Made by a program: the position numbers and the translations under genes. Below the pieces are notes generated by a model, which ran no database searches, was not told where the DNA came from, and saw only the letters and a program-made list of their open reading frames with translations. Shown here piece after piece: positions 6,425 through 17,190 of a DNA stretch of 44,422 nucleotides. The stretch is taken from positions 1-44,422 of the forward strand of contig JAGCOF010000003.1 of the NCBI GenBank assembly GCA_017645585.1, read 5' to 3'. The DNA is from Bacteroidales bacterium. Its GTDB lineage: Bacteria; Bacteroidota; Bacteroidia; Bacteroidales; P3. The stretch's first letter is position 1; each line of letters begins with the position of its first letter.

Positions 6425-7483
6425 TAATTCTGTGATGGTGTTCTTGGCCAGCTCGTCGAAGGCGGCACGCACGGGGTCGTGCAGGTCGGCCGGGTCGAAG
6501 AGGGCGGCGGGTTTGCCGTTGTCGCCACTCTCGGCGATGCTCTGCACCAGCGGTATCTCGCCCAGCAGGGGGATGTTCATCTCTTCGGCCAGCTTTCGGC
6601 AGCCGCCCTTGCCGAAGATGTAGTATTTCATGGCGGGCAGTTCGGCGGGGGTGAAGTAGGCCATGTTCTCCACAAAGCCCAGCACGGGGATGTTGACGGC
6701 CTCGTTGCGGAACAGCTCGACGCCGCGCACCACGTCGGCCAGCGCCACCTGCTGCGGGGTGCTGACGATGATGGCGCCGCTCACGGGGATGCTCTGTGAC
6801 AGGGTGAGCTGTATGTCGCCCGTTCCCGGGGGCATGTCGACCACCAGGTAGTCAATCTCGTCCCACCAGGTCTCTCCCAGCAGCTGCTTCAATGCACCGC
6901 TGGCCATAGGTCCGCGCCAGGCAAGGGCCTTGTTGGGGTCTACAAAGAAGCCAACGCTCATCAGCTTGATGCCGTACTTCTCGATGGGCAGCATGTAGGT
7001 CTTGTCGCCCACACGGTGGCCGTAAATTTCCTCGCCCTCGACGCCCAGCATGATGGGGATGGAAGGACCATAGATGTCGGCATCGACGAGGCCGACTCTG
7101 GCGCCTGTCTTGGCCAGCGATATGGCCAGGTTCACCGCCACGGTGCTCTTGCCTACGCCACCTTTGCCCGAGGCCACCACGATGGTGTTGCCGATATGTG
7201 CAAACACCTCCTTGAACTCCTCTTTGGGGTCGGGTTGGGGCTTGCTGGTGAGGTTGATTTCCACCACGGCGTCGTGATCCACCAGGTCGTGGATGGCGTC
7301 GATGCAGTCGTCGCTCATCTTCTTCTTCATGGGGCAGGCCGGCGTGGTGAGCACCAGGTCGAAGCTCACCTTTTTGCCGTCGATCTTGATATTCTCGATC
7401 ATCCCCAGCTCAATCAGGCTGCGGCCGAGGTCGGGGTCGTTCACATGGCTCAAGGCCATTTCTATCTGTGTGGTTGTTATCAT
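6398..7483 (-). CDS. Mrp/ApbC-type Fe-S carrier ATPase
   Basis: This 361-residue protein has an N-terminal MIP18/DUF59 domain (about 1-80) and a deviant P-loop (VASGKGGVGKST, about 103-114). The SIMIBI-class motifs DADIYGPSIPIMLG, DMPPGTGDIQLTLSQ and STPQQVALADVVRG follow. Mrp proteins bind a bridging 4Fe-4S cluster and pass it to apoproteins. The cluster CxxC of the E. coli-type protein is not seen after GFVENMAY, as I believe is usual in Bacteroidetes forms. The stop of the upstream TlpA gene overlaps the start as ATGA. The C-terminal tail (LCKLRAASC) is encoded by a heptamer tract, so the original stop may have been displaced. Confidence 0.93.
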   Translation of the reverse strand: MITTTQIEMALSHVNDPDLGRSLIELGMIENIKIDGKKVSFDLVLTTPACPMKKKMSDDCIDAIHDLVDHDAVVEINLTSKPQPDPKEEFKEVFAHIGNTIVVASGKGGVGKSTVAVNLAISLAKTGARVGLVDADIYGPSIPIMLGVEGEEIYGHRVGDKTYMLPIEKYGIKLMSVGFFVDPNKALAWRGPMASGALKQLLGETWWDEIDYLVVDMPPGTGDIQLTLSQSIPVSGAIIVSTPQQVALADVVRGVELFRNEAVNIPVLGFVENMAYFTPAELPAMKYYIFGKGGCRKLAEEMNIPLLGEIPLVQSIAESGDNGKPAALFDPADLHDPVRAAFDELAKNTITELCKLRAASC

Positions 7484-8541
7484 TCTCCGAATATCTCTTT
7501 AAGTTTCTGTTCTAATTCACCTCCGCGCAAATTACGTGCCAGGATGGTGCCGTCGCGGTCGACGAGCACGGTGGCGGGTATCGAGCTGATGCCGTATACT
7601 TTGCCGCCGGCTGAGCTCCAGCCGCGCAGGTCGCTCACATGGTTGGGCCATATCAGGTGGTCGTCCTCGATGGCCTTCAGCCAGGCCTCGCGGTTGTTGT
7701 CGAGCGACACGCTGAAGATCTCGAAGCCCTTTTCATGATACTTCTGGTAGGCCCGTACCACATTGGGGTTCTCCATGCGGCAGGGGCGGCACCACGAGGC
7801 CCAGAAGTCTATCAGCACCACCTTGCCACGCAGGTCGCTCAGCTTGCGGTCCTTGCCGTCGCGGTCGGCCAACACGATGTCGGGCGCCTCCATGCCGGCA
7901 ATCACCGCCGAGCTGACCTTCTGGTTCACATGCTGCACAAACTCGTTGTTCGGGTAGCGTCCTATGAGGGCGTCGCGCACCACCTTGTAGAGGGGGGCAT
8001 ACTGCTCGAAGGCGCTCTCGAAGTAGGTGACCAGGAAGGCGCTCATCAGCACCGACGCGTTCTGGCGGATGAGGCTCTCCATGATGGTGGGCACACCGCT
8101 CTGCAGGTGCTGGTCGGTGCGCGCGTCGTCCATCAGGTTGTTATACTGCCGGTAGAGCTCCATATTGGGCGACCCTTTCACCTCATTGATGCGCAGGTAG
8201 TTGGTGCTCTTCAGGTATTCCATCTTCATGGTGGCCTTCTCCTTGGGCAGTATGATGACGTGCACCATCGGCGTCTGCGGCAGCGTCAGGGTCAATGCCA
8301 GGAAGACGGGCTCGGTGGCCTCCACCTCCACCTTGACGTTCCCCTTGTCGTTGGGCATCAGGGTGTCGTAGGGCACCAGACGGCTGCCTTGCGGCATGTT
8401 GACCACTATCTTCACACCCTTGTCGAGGCCGGTGGTGGTGACGGTCAGGCTGCTTTTCTGTGCCCACGTGAAATTACACACTGAAAAGGCAAAAAGAAGC
8501 AACAGGCTGACGTATTTCACTCTGTGCATTGTAGTCTTCAT
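7480..8541 (-). CDS. TlpA/ResA-like thiol-disulfide protein with N-terminal DUF4369-like region
   Basis: A signal peptide (YVSLLLLFAFSVCNFTWAQ) leads into a beta-rich N-terminal region of about 200 residues that resembles the DUF4369-type domain common in Bacteroidetes. A thioredoxin fold follows with APDIVLADRDGKDRKLSDLRGKVVLIDFWASWCRPC (WCRPC active site). Its cis-proline region is ISSIPATVLVDRDG. It probably reduces or oxidises periplasmic thiols. The ATG at 8541 starts 2 nt after the protease stop; 8553 (overlapping the protease by 11 nt) and 8529 are alternatives. The stop overlaps mrp by ATGA. Confidence 0.9.
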   Translation of the reverse strand: MKTTMHRVKYVSLLLLFAFSVCNFTWAQKSSLTVTTTGLDKGVKIVVNMPQGSRLVPYDTLMPNDKGNVKVEVEATEPVFLALTLTLPQTPMVHVIILPKEKATMKMEYLKSTNYLRINEVKGSPNMELYRQYNNLMDDARTDQHLQSGVPTIMESLIRQNASVLMSAFLVTYFESAFEQYAPLYKVVRDALIGRYPNNEFVQHVNQKVSSAVIAGMEAPDIVLADRDGKDRKLSDLRGKVVLIDFWASWCRPCRMENPNVVRAYQKYHEKGFEIFSVSLDNNREAWLKAIEDDHLIWPNHVSDLRGWSSAGGKVYGISSIPATVLVDRDGTILARNLRGGELEQKLKEIFGE

Positions 8542-8542
8542 A

Positions 8543-10138
8543 TTATTTTTCATTTTTCATTTTCTTCAAATCCTCGTCTTCCTGCATCACGATGCGATAG
8601 AAGAGCTCGTCGCCGTAGAGGCTCTGGCCGATATAGGCTTTCATGGTGTTGGCCATCAGGCGTCGCTGTGCCGTCAGGCTGCGGTTGTCGCGGGCTATGC
8701 CGGCCCTCTCGCCGCGACGCACCACCTCTTCAATCATCCTGTCGTCCACCTTGTATTGGCGGCGGAAAGCCTCGCCGTCGGCATAGCGCGCCAGCAGCGC
8801 GGCGGCGTTGCGCTTGACCTCGTCGAAGGCCACCCGGTTCAGCAGGCCCGCCGACGCCAGACGGTTGTAGTAGATGAAGGTGGTGTCCTTGCGGTAGGGC
8901 AGTATGACGTCGGGCGTGATGCCGCCACCGCCATAGACGGTGCGGCCGCCCACGGTGTAGTAGGGGGTGCTGTCGGTCACGCTGGCCACCGCCGTGTCGG
9001 CATAGGTCTCGTCGAGCAGTTGCTGCACATAATTGCGATAGTATTCATCGGTGCCGTCCGTGTAGGAACGTTGTATGCAGCGACCCGAGGGGGTGTAGTA
9101 GCGGGCTGTGGTGAGCAGCACCGCCGACCCGTCGCGCAGGTTGAACTCCGTCTGTACCAGCCCCTTGCCGAAGCTGCGACGTCCCACCACCTGGGCGCGG
9201 TCGTTGTCCTGCAGGGCGCCGCTGACCACCTCGCTGGCCGATGCCGACCCCTCGTCGATCATCACCGTCACACGGCCCGTGGTGAAGAGGCCGCCGCTGC
9301 GGGCCTTCACATCGTGGCGCCGCGAGTGGGCACCTTGGGTGTAGACAATCAGGCTGCCGGTCGGCAGCAGTTCGCCGGCCACGCCCACGGCGGCTTGCAG
9401 CGAGCCGCCCCCGTTGCCGCGCAAGTCGAGCACCAGGTGCTTCATGCCCTTGCTCTTCAACTGTCGCAGGGCAGTGCGAAACTCCTGGTGGGTGGTGCTG
9501 GCAAACGAGGTGAGGAGGATGTATCCTGTGGTGTCGTCGAGCATTGTGGCGCAGGGCATGGTGGCGCGGCTGACCACCCCGCGGCGTATGCTGTAGGTAT
9601 GCTTTGTGTTCTTCTCGTGCAGCACCTCCACCACCACCGTCGACCCGCGAGGCCCACGCAGGCGGGCCACCACGCTGTCGGCCGGCATGCCCACACCGCT
9701 CACCGTCTCACCGTCCACACTCACAATCATGTCGCCCGGCACAATGCCCACATTGGCCGATGGGCCGTCGGCCATCACCTGCCCCACGAAGGTCGTGTCG
9801 CCCTCGCGGTGCAGCACCAGGCCCACGCCCTCGAAGTTGCCGCGCATCATCTCGTCGGCATGTTCGGTCTCGCGGTAGGAGAGATAGGTGCTGTGGGGGT
9901 CCAACTCGCTGAGCAGCAGCGCTACAGCGCGTTCACTCACCGAGTCGATGTCCACCGTCTCTACATACTCCTTCTCCACCAGCTGCAGCACCTCGTCCAT
10001 CTTGCCCTGCAGGGCACCCGTGGTGGAGCGTGTGCGGCTGTTGGTGGCGAACATCAGGCCAATAAGCACCCCCATCACCATGGCTACAAGCACCAGGATG
10101 AAGTTGCCGGTTTGGGTGGATTTGTTTTCGCTGCTCAT
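8543..10138 (-). CDS. S41-family C-terminal processing protease
   Basis: This 531-residue protein has one N-terminal membrane anchor (about 13-33) and the helical lead ALLLSELDPHSTYLS. A PDZ domain follows (about 95-185, FEGVGLVL to GPRGSTVVVEV), then the S41 core with LDLRGNGGGSLQAAVGVAG. The catalytic serine lies in DEGSASASEVVSGALQD (about residue 300) and the lysine in RSFGKGLVQ (about 325). Such proteases act in the periplasm on C-termini of exported proteins; length is normal. It is first in a run of five tightly packed genes. The 223-nt gap upstream holds the purF terminator and an 11-nt repeat tract, so this gene should have its own promoter, though I do not find a convincing box. Confidence 0.95.
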   Translation of the reverse strand: MSSENKSTQTGNFILVLVAMVMGVLIGLMFATNSRTRSTTGALQGKMDEVLQLVEKEYVETVDIDSVSERAVALLLSELDPHSTYLSYRETEHADEMMRGNFEGVGLVLHREGDTTFVGQVMADGPSANVGIVPGDMIVSVDGETVSGVGMPADSVVARLRGPRGSTVVVEVLHEKNTKHTYSIRRGVVSRATMPCATMLDDTTGYILLTSFASTTHQEFRTALRQLKSKGMKHLVLDLRGNGGGSLQAAVGVAGELLPTGSLIVYTQGAHSRRHDVKARSGGLFTTGRVTVMIDEGSASASEVVSGALQDNDRAQVVGRRSFGKGLVQTEFNLRDGSAVLLTTARYYTPSGRCIQRSYTDGTDEYYRNYVQQLLDETYADTAVASVTDSTPYYTVGGRTVYGGGGITPDVILPYRKDTTFIYYNRLASAGLLNRVAFDEVKRNAAALLARYADGEAFRRQYKVDDRMIEEVVRRGERAGIARDNRSLTAQRRLMANTMKAYIGQSLYGDELFYRIVMQEDEDLKKMKNEK

Positions 10139-10221
10139 ACTTTACACCTATAACGCCGACATGCTTTTATTATTATTGTATATAGAAAAAAAAGTCCGTT
10201 ACCCCTATTCGCCGAACATAT

Positions 10222-10238
10222 CCTGCTGTTTCAGCAGG
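10222..10238. other. Short hairpin between purF and the S41 gene
   Basis: CCTGCTG, loop ttt, CAGCAGG. No T-run follows on the minus strand, so it is not a standard terminator. It lies in the leader of the S41 gene. Confidence 0.5.
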
Positions 10239-10241
10239 CGT

Positions 10242-10288
10242 ATTCTCTTGGTATACTCTTGGAAAACTCTTGGTATACTCTTGGGACA
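10242..10288. repeat. 11-nt tandem tract 3' of purF
   Basis: CTCTTGG recurs at 10245, 10256, 10267 and 10278, exactly every 11 nt (units ctcttggtata and ctcttggaaaa). Read on the minus strand the core is CCAAGAG, the same core as the tract 3' of the ZIP gene at 17015-17068. Confidence 0.9.
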
Positions 10289-10309
10289 ACATCGGGGCGA
10301 CCCCATGAA

Positions 10310-10349
10310 AACGGGAAGCACCCCCGAAGCGCTTCGGAGGTGCCCCGTT
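10310..10349 (-). terminator. Hairpin terminator of purF
   Basis: The sequence around the palindrome CGAAGCGCTTCG extends outward through gcacc/ggtgc to aacggg/cccgtt with small bulges. On the minus strand the hairpin is followed by the T of ccgttttc. It lies 13-52 nt after the purF stop codon. Confidence 0.7.
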
Positions 10350-10361
10350 GGTGTTGAGTAA

Positions 10362-12104
10362 TCAGGATTTTGCGTCGATGTAGTTCACGAAGGCCTGGTT
10401 GACGAGGCGTGTGCCGCCCGGGGTGGGGTAGTGGCCGGTGAAGTACCAGTCGCCCGGGTGGTTGGGGCAGGCCTCGTGGAGGCCTTCGATGCTCTGGAAG
10501 ACGAGCTCGACGGGTGTCTGCATGCCCTCCGGACGGAGCATCTCCACAATCTTCTGGTTGATTTCCTCGACGCTGAAGGGCTCGTAGATGGCGCGCACGC
10601 AGTTGTGCATCTCCTCTTTGGGCTTCTGCAGTTCGCGCTGGCAGGCCTGGTAGGTGTCGGTGACCAGCTGCCAGAGGCCCCGTTCCTCGATGAGGGCCAT
10701 CGTGGCGCGGAAGGCGCAGAACTCCTCCAATCGGGGCATGTCGATGCCGTAGTAGTCGGGGTAGCGTATCTGGGGCGAGCTGGAGACCATGACGATTTTC
10801 TTGGGATGCAGGCGGTCGAGGATTTTGAAGATGCTCTCGCGCAAAGTGGTGCCGCGGACGATGCTGTCGTCGATGACGACGAGGTTGTCCTCATGTGGGC
10901 GCAGGGAGCCGTAGCTGATGTCGTAGACGTGGGCGGCGAGGTCGTTGCGTGCGCTGCCGGCGGCGATGAAGGTGCGCATCTTGATGTCTTTCCACACCAC
11001 CTTCTCGGTGCGCACCTCGTCGTGCAGTTTGCGGAAACCGTCGGTGATGCCGTAGTAGGCCACCTCGGCGGTGTTGGGGATGTAGGAGAAGACGGTGTTG
11101 TCGATGTCGCCGTCGATGGCGCGCAGGATGGCGGGCGTCAGCAGTTCGCCCAGCCGTTTGCGCTCCTGGTAGATGTCGCGGTCGGAGCCGCGGCTGAAAT
11201 AGATGCGCTCGAACGAGCAAGCGCTCAGCTGCTTGGCGGGCATGATCTGTTCCAGGCGGCTCTCGCCGTTGCGGCGCACGATGAGGGCTTCGCCGGGTTT
11301 CAACTCGTGGATGTCGTCGCATTGCAGGTTGAAGGTTGTCTGCAGCACGGGCCGTTCGCTGGCGAGGGCCACAATCTCGTCGTCGCGGTAGTAGAACGCC
11401 GGCCGTATGCCCCAGGGGTCGCGCACGGAGAACATCTCGCCGCTGCCCGTCAGGCCGCACATGACGTAGCCGCCGTCGTAGTGCTGTATCGTGGTGCGCA
11501 GCACGTTGGCCATCTCCACGTGGTCGTCGATGTAGTGTGTGATGTCGAGTCCTTCGAGCCCCTGGGCCTTGGCTTCCACAAAGAGGCGTTCGACCACGCG
11601 GTCGAGCCGGTGCCCCAACAGTTCGAGGGTGAGGTAGGAGTCGCCATAGATGCGCGGCGATTGTCCTTGGGCGGTCAGGAACTGAAAGACCTCGTCGATG
11701 TTGGTCATGTTGAAGTTGCCGCACAGGCAGAGGTTCTTGGCGCGCCAATTGTTGCGCCGCAGGAAGGGGTGCACATACTGCAATCCGCTCTTGCCGGTGG
11801 TGGAGTAGCGCAGGTGGCCCATCAGCAGTTCGCCGGACACCTCCTCCGTCACGCGCGAGAAGATTTCGCTGATGGCGTCCTTGCCCTCGGCGCGCTCGCG
11901 GAACATGTATTCTGTGCCCGGCCCGTTCTGCAAGCTCACTGAGGCGATACCGGCACCCTCCTGTCCGCGGTTGTGCTGCTTCTCCATCATCAGGTAGAGC
12001 TTGTTGAACCCATAAGCCCACGAGCCGTACTTGCGGACATAGTAATCCAGCGGCTTCAGCAGGCGAATCATCGCCACGCCGCATTCATGTTTCAGCTGTT
12101 CCAT
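10362..12104 (-). CDS. Amidophosphoribosyltransferase-like protein (PurF family)
   Basis: This 580-residue protein has an N-terminal class II glutamine amidotransferase domain, with Cys8 after the short leader MEQLKHE, then GQEGAGIAS and GHLRYSTTG. The C-terminal phosphoribosyltransferase domain carries the PRPP loop VVIDDSIVRGTTL (about 408-420). The reaction is PRPP plus glutamine to phosphoribosylamine, the first step of purine synthesis. It is longer than the usual 470-500 residues, with extra sequence in the amidotransferase half (about 130-200) and at the C-terminus. Bacteroidetes often carry such a long form, perhaps beside a standard PurF. It starts 1 nt after pyrG ends, so both nucleotide genes are co-transcribed. 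Confidence 0.9.
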   Translation of the reverse strand: MEQLKHECGVAMIRLLKPLDYYVRKYGSWAYGFNKLYLMMEKQHNRGQEGAGIASVSLQNGPGTEYMFRERAEGKDAISEIFSRVTEEVSGELLMGHLRYSTTGKSGLQYVHPFLRRNNWRAKNLCLCGNFNMTNIDEVFQFLTAQGQSPRIYGDSYLTLELLGHRLDRVVERLFVEAKAQGLEGLDITHYIDDHVEMANVLRTTIQHYDGGYVMCGLTGSGEMFSVRDPWGIRPAFYYRDDEIVALASERPVLQTTFNLQCDDIHELKPGEALIVRRNGESRLEQIMPAKQLSACSFERIYFSRGSDRDIYQERKRLGELLTPAILRAIDGDIDNTVFSYIPNTAEVAYYGITDGFRKLHDEVRTEKVVWKDIKMRTFIAAGSARNDLAAHVYDISYGSLRPHEDNLVVIDDSIVRGTTLRESIFKILDRLHPKKIVMVSSSPQIRYPDYYGIDMPRLEEFCAFRATMALIEERGLWQLVTDTYQACQRELQKPKEEMHNCVRAIYEPFSVEEINQKIVEMLRPEGMQTPVELVFQSIEGLHEACPNHPGDWYFTGHYPTPGGTRLVNQAFVNYIDAKS

Positions 12105-12105
12105 A

Positions 12106-13701
<1,596 letters not shown>

Positions 13702-13740
13702 AAGATGATGAATTTGTATATTGATTGATTGTTTGATTGC

Positions 13741-15936
13741 TTAGTGAGAGAAAAGGATTTCCCTGTATTTCGGCAGCGGCCAGAGCTCGTCGTCGACAAT
13801 CAGCTCGAGTTTGTCGACGTGGTAGCGTATCACGTCGAAGTAGGGCAGCACCGTGTCGTGGTAGGCGATGGCGCGCTGTCGCTCGCTGGCGATGTGGTTG
13901 GCCTGCTTGCGGGCCTCCACCATGTTGTCCACGTTCTGCTTGATGGTGGAGATATGTGTTGAAAGCTCTTCGATGAGCGAGTCGTCGTGTGCCGAGAGGG
14001 TGCGTGCTTTGTCGAGGTCGTATACCTGGCGCATCTTGTAGACGTTGTCGAGCAGCGTCGACTGGTAGCGTGTGGCCACGGGGATGATGTGGTTGAGGAC
14101 GATGTCGCCCAGCACACGCGCTTCTATCTGCACCTTCTTCATGTATGTGTCCCATTTCACCTCGTTGCGGGCGGCCAGCTCGGTGCGGTTCATCACGCCG
14201 GTTTCTTCGAACATCTGCACCGATGAGGGCGAGGTGTAGGCATCGTATATCAGCGGCACGCTGCTTTCGCAATCCAAGCCGCGTCGCTCGGCTTCCTGGC
14301 GCCATTCGTCGCTGTAGCCGTTGCCGTCGAAACGGATAGGCTTCGACTCGCGGATATACTCACGCAGCAGCTCGAAGATGGCGTGCTCTTTCTGCTCGCC
14401 TGCCGCCATCCGTGCATCCACCTCCTGGCGGAATTCGCGCAGCTGCGAGGCGACGGCGGTGTTGAGTGCTATCATGGCGCAGCCGCAGTTGGCCGAGGAG
14501 CCCACGGCGCGGAACTCGAAACGGTTGCCCGTGAAGGCGAAGGGCGAGGTGCGGTTGCGGTCGGTGTTGTCGACCAGCACCTCGGGGATGTGTGCCACGC
14601 CGAGTTGCATGCGGCGCTTCTCGTCGAGGACGATGGCCTGGTCTTTGTCGGCGTTCTCCAGCTGGTCGAGCACCGACGAAAGCTGGCTGCCGAGGAAGAT
14701 GCTGATGATGGAGGGTGGCGCCTCCTGGGCACCCAGACGGTGGGCGTTGGTGGCGGTCATGATGGAGGCCTTCAGGAGGGCGTTGTGCTTCTTGACGGCC
14801 ATCATCACGTTGACCAGGAAGGTGATGAAGCGCAGGTTCTCCTCGGGAGTCTTGCCGGGGGTGAGCAGGCCGACGCCGGTGTCGGTGCCCAGCGACCAAT
14901 TGTTGTGCTTGCCCGAACCGTTGACGCCGGCGAACGGTTTCTCGTGCAGCAGCACCTTGAAACCGTGGCGGCTGGCCACCTTGTGCATCAGCGACATGAG
15001 GATGAGGTTCTGGTCGACGGCCAGGTTGGTCTCGTTGTAGATGGGTGCCAGCTCGAATTGGTTGGGGGCCACTTCGTTGTGGCGAGTCTTGCAGGGGATG
15101 GCATATTTGTATGCCTCGAACTCCAGCTCCTTCATGAACGACTGCACACGGGCGGGGATGGCACCGAAATAGTGGTCCTCGAGCTGCTGGTTCTTGGCCG
15201 ACTCATGTCCCAACAGGGTGCGTCCCGTCAGCAGCAGGTCGGGACGGGCGGAGTAAATGGACTCGTCGACGAGGAAATACTCCTGCTCCCAACCCAGATA
15301 GGAATAGACTTTGCGTACTGAAGGGTCGAACAGGTGGCACACATCGGTGGCGGCGCAATCGACGGCGTGCAGAGCCTTGAGCAAGGGCGTCTTGTAGTCG
15401 AGTGCCTCGCCGGTATAGGAGACAAACACCGTAGGGATGCAGAGGGTGTCGTCGACCATGAAGGCGGGCGACGAGGTGTCCCAGGCGGTGTAGCCGCGGG
15501 CCTCGAAGGTGTTGCGGATGCCGCCGTTGGGGAAGCTCGACCCATCGGCCTCCTGCTGTGCCAGCAGCTTGCCAGAAAACTCCTCAATCACGTCGCTGCC
15601 TGGCTGCCCGGCATACTCGATAAAGGCATCGTGTTTCTCGGCGGTGCCTTCGGTGAGCGGCTGGAACCAATGGGTGTAGTGGGTGGCGCCCATGTCCAGC
15701 GCCCAATTCTTCATACCCACAGCCACATTGTTGGCAATCTCGCGGTTGAAGGGTGCCCCGTTGTCGAGCACATTGCAGAAAGCCTTGTAGGTCTCTGCCG
15801 AGAGGTAACGCGCCATCTGTTTCCGTCCAAAAACATGGCTGCCATAATAATCGGAGACCATTCCCGCAGGAGGCTGGACGGCTACCGCTTTCTTGGCGAA
15901 AGCCTCCTGCAGCACTTTAAATCGAAGATTACTCAT
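13741..15936 (-). CDS. glnN: Glutamine synthetase type III
   Basis: At 731 residues it has the length of type III (GlnN) enzymes, not the roughly 450 of type I. It begins MSNLRFKVLQEAFAKKAV and has the type III signatures FNREIANNVAVGMKNWA, GWEQEYFLVD, KTRHNEVAPNQFELAPIY and GVNGSGKHNNWSL. It makes glutamine from glutamate, ammonia and ATP in the cytoplasm. The C-terminal helical region (ARTLSAHDDSLIEELSTHIS) is intact. It is first in a minus-strand series glnN-pyrG-purF of nitrogen and nucleotide metabolism genes. No TAnnTTTG box is seen in its upstream gap. Confidence 0.97.
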   Translation of the reverse strand: MSNLRFKVLQEAFAKKAVAVQPPAGMVSDYYGSHVFGRKQMARYLSAETYKAFCNVLDNGAPFNREIANNVAVGMKNWALDMGATHYTHWFQPLTEGTAEKHDAFIEYAGQPGSDVIEEFSGKLLAQQEADGSSFPNGGIRNTFEARGYTAWDTSSPAFMVDDTLCIPTVFVSYTGEALDYKTPLLKALHAVDCAATDVCHLFDPSVRKVYSYLGWEQEYFLVDESIYSARPDLLLTGRTLLGHESAKNQQLEDHYFGAIPARVQSFMKELEFEAYKYAIPCKTRHNEVAPNQFELAPIYNETNLAVDQNLILMSLMHKVASRHGFKVLLHEKPFAGVNGSGKHNNWSLGTDTGVGLLTPGKTPEENLRFITFLVNVMMAVKKHNALLKASIMTATNAHRLGAQEAPPSIISIFLGSQLSSVLDQLENADKDQAIVLDEKRRMQLGVAHIPEVLVDNTDRNRTSPFAFTGNRFEFRAVGSSANCGCAMIALNTAVASQLREFRQEVDARMAAGEQKEHAIFELLREYIRESKPIRFDGNGYSDEWRQEAERRGLDCESSVPLIYDAYTSPSSVQMFEETGVMNRTELAARNEVKWDTYMKKVQIEARVLGDIVLNHIIPVATRYQSTLLDNVYKMRQVYDLDKARTLSAHDDSLIEELSTHISTIKQNVDNMVEARKQANHIASERQRAIAYHDTVLPYFDVIRYHVDKLELIVDDELWPLPKYREILFSH

Positions 15937-16126
15937 TGTTTAATGATGGTTATATGTTATTGATGTTCAATCGTTTTGTGCAATTCTCCGCGAGAAATAA
16001 AAAACAAATAACGTGAAGGACACCATATTATTGCCTATTCAAAAAATTTTTTTGTTTTTGTCGCCGATATGCAATGAGAATGTCCGGCAACAGGCAGGGA
16101 ATTTCTGCAATCCCTATTAATGGTGA

Positions 16127-16157
16127 TTGTGCGTGTGGAAGAAAAAGTATATCTTTG
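16127..16157 (+). promoter_or_regulatory. Promoter of the ZIP transporter gene
   Basis: TTG (16127-16129), a 20-nt spacer and TATCTTTG (16150-16157) match the Bacteroidetes consensus. The ATG follows 20 nt later. The rest of the 241-nt divergent gap with glnN is AT-rich without further clear signals. Confidence 0.75.
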
Positions 16158-16177
16158 CAGCATCAAATTGTTAAAAG

Positions 16178-16969
16178 ATGACAGCTGTAATTATCGGAAT
16201 ATTATTGCCTTTGGCGGGAACCATGTTGGGGTCGGCATTTGTTTTCTTTATGAAAAAGGATATTCCCGACCGGCTGCAGAAGACCCTCTTGGGCTTTGCC
16301 AGCGGTGTGATGGTGGCCGCCAGCGTGTGGTCGCTGCTGATACCAAGTATTGAAATGGCCTCTTCCTACAGCTGCTCCCCTGGTTTGGGAGGTCTGAAGA
16401 GTGTGCTCCCCGCTGCCGGTGGCTTCCTGCTGGGTATGTGCTTCCTGTTGCTTATCGACGAACTGACGCCTCACCTGCACAACGGGGCCGAGAAGGCCGA
16501 AGGTCCCCGCAGCCGTCTGTCGCGCACCGCCATGCTGGCCCTCGCCGTCACCATCCACAACCTGCCGGAGGGTATGGCTGTGGGTGTGGTCTTTGCCGGC
16601 GAAGCGCAAGGGCTGACGCTTAGTGCCGCATTGGCAGTCAGTATCGGCATCGCCATACAGAATATCCCCGAAGGGGCCATCATCTCGATGCCGATGCATG
16701 CCGAGGGTAATTCGCGCTGGAAGGCGTTTCTTATTGGCTCGTTGAGCGGTGTGATAGAGCCTGTGGGTTCTGTCGCCATCCTTCTGCTGGCATCGGCGTT
16801 GGGGGTCGCTCTCCCGTGGCTGCTGGCGTTCGCCGCCGGAGCCATGATGTATGTGGTCATCGAGGACCTCATCCCCGAGACCGCCCAAGGACGCCACACC
16901 AACCTCTCCACCATAGGCTTTGCCGTGGGCTTTGTCTTGATGATGGTGATGGACGTGTTGTTGGGTTAA
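16178..16969 (+). CDS. ZIP-family divalent metal transporter
   Basis: The 263-residue protein has about eight membrane segments. It carries the paired ZIP metal-site motifs HNLPEG (about 126-131) and QNIPEG (about 160-165), plus IDELTPHLHNG in the cytoplasmic loop. ZIP proteins bring zinc, and often iron or manganese, into the cytoplasm; the sequence looks most like the bacterial ZupT/GufA group. It is a single-gene unit: its own promoter lies upstream, and an 11-nt tandem tract plus a hairpin terminator follow. Confidence 0.92.
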   Translation: MTAVIIGILLPLAGTMLGSAFVFFMKKDIPDRLQKTLLGFASGVMVAASVWSLLIPSIEMASSYSCSPGLGGLKSVLPAAGGFLLGMCFLLLIDELTPHLHNGAEKAEGPRSRLSRTAMLALAVTIHNLPEGMAVGVVFAGEAQGLTLSAALAVSIGIAIQNIPEGAIISMPMHAEGNSRWKAFLIGSLSGVIEPVGSVAILLLASALGVALPWLLAFAAGAMMYVVIEDLIPETAQGRHTNLSTIGFAVGFVLMMVMDVLLG

Positions 16970-17014
16970 ATTTGCTGCAAGACATCGGCGATGTCCTCCC
17001 GCGTGTCGCCCCGC

Positions 17015-17068
17015 CGACCAAGAGTCGACCAAGAGTTATCCAAGAGTTGCCCGAGAGCTGACCGGTAG
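17015..17068. repeat. 11-nt tandem tract 3' of the ZIP gene
   Basis: CCAAGAG or CCGAGAG recurs at 17018, 17029, 17040 and 17051, with a degenerate unit at 17062, exactly every 11 nt. It has the same core and the same orientation relative to the upstream gene as the tract 3' of purF. Both are preceded by tcgccccg. Confidence 0.9.
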
Positions 17069-17088
17069 CCGTCGGTCGGCCGAGGGCG

Positions 17089-17128
17089 AAAGAAACAGCC
17101 CGACCTGCAGTGTCGGGCTGCCTCTTTC
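17089..17128. terminator. Bidirectional hairpin terminator
   Basis: CAGCCCGAC (17096-17104) pairs with GTCGGGCTG (17112-17120) around ctgcagt, with A-rich sequence on the left and ctctttct on the right. It lies between the convergent ZIP and DUF6266 genes and could serve both strands. Confidence 0.8.
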
Positions 17129-17190
17129 TGTGTCCCTCCCCCGAGGGCTTAGCCGAGCTCGGCGTGACCGATGTACTCCGAGACAGAGGC

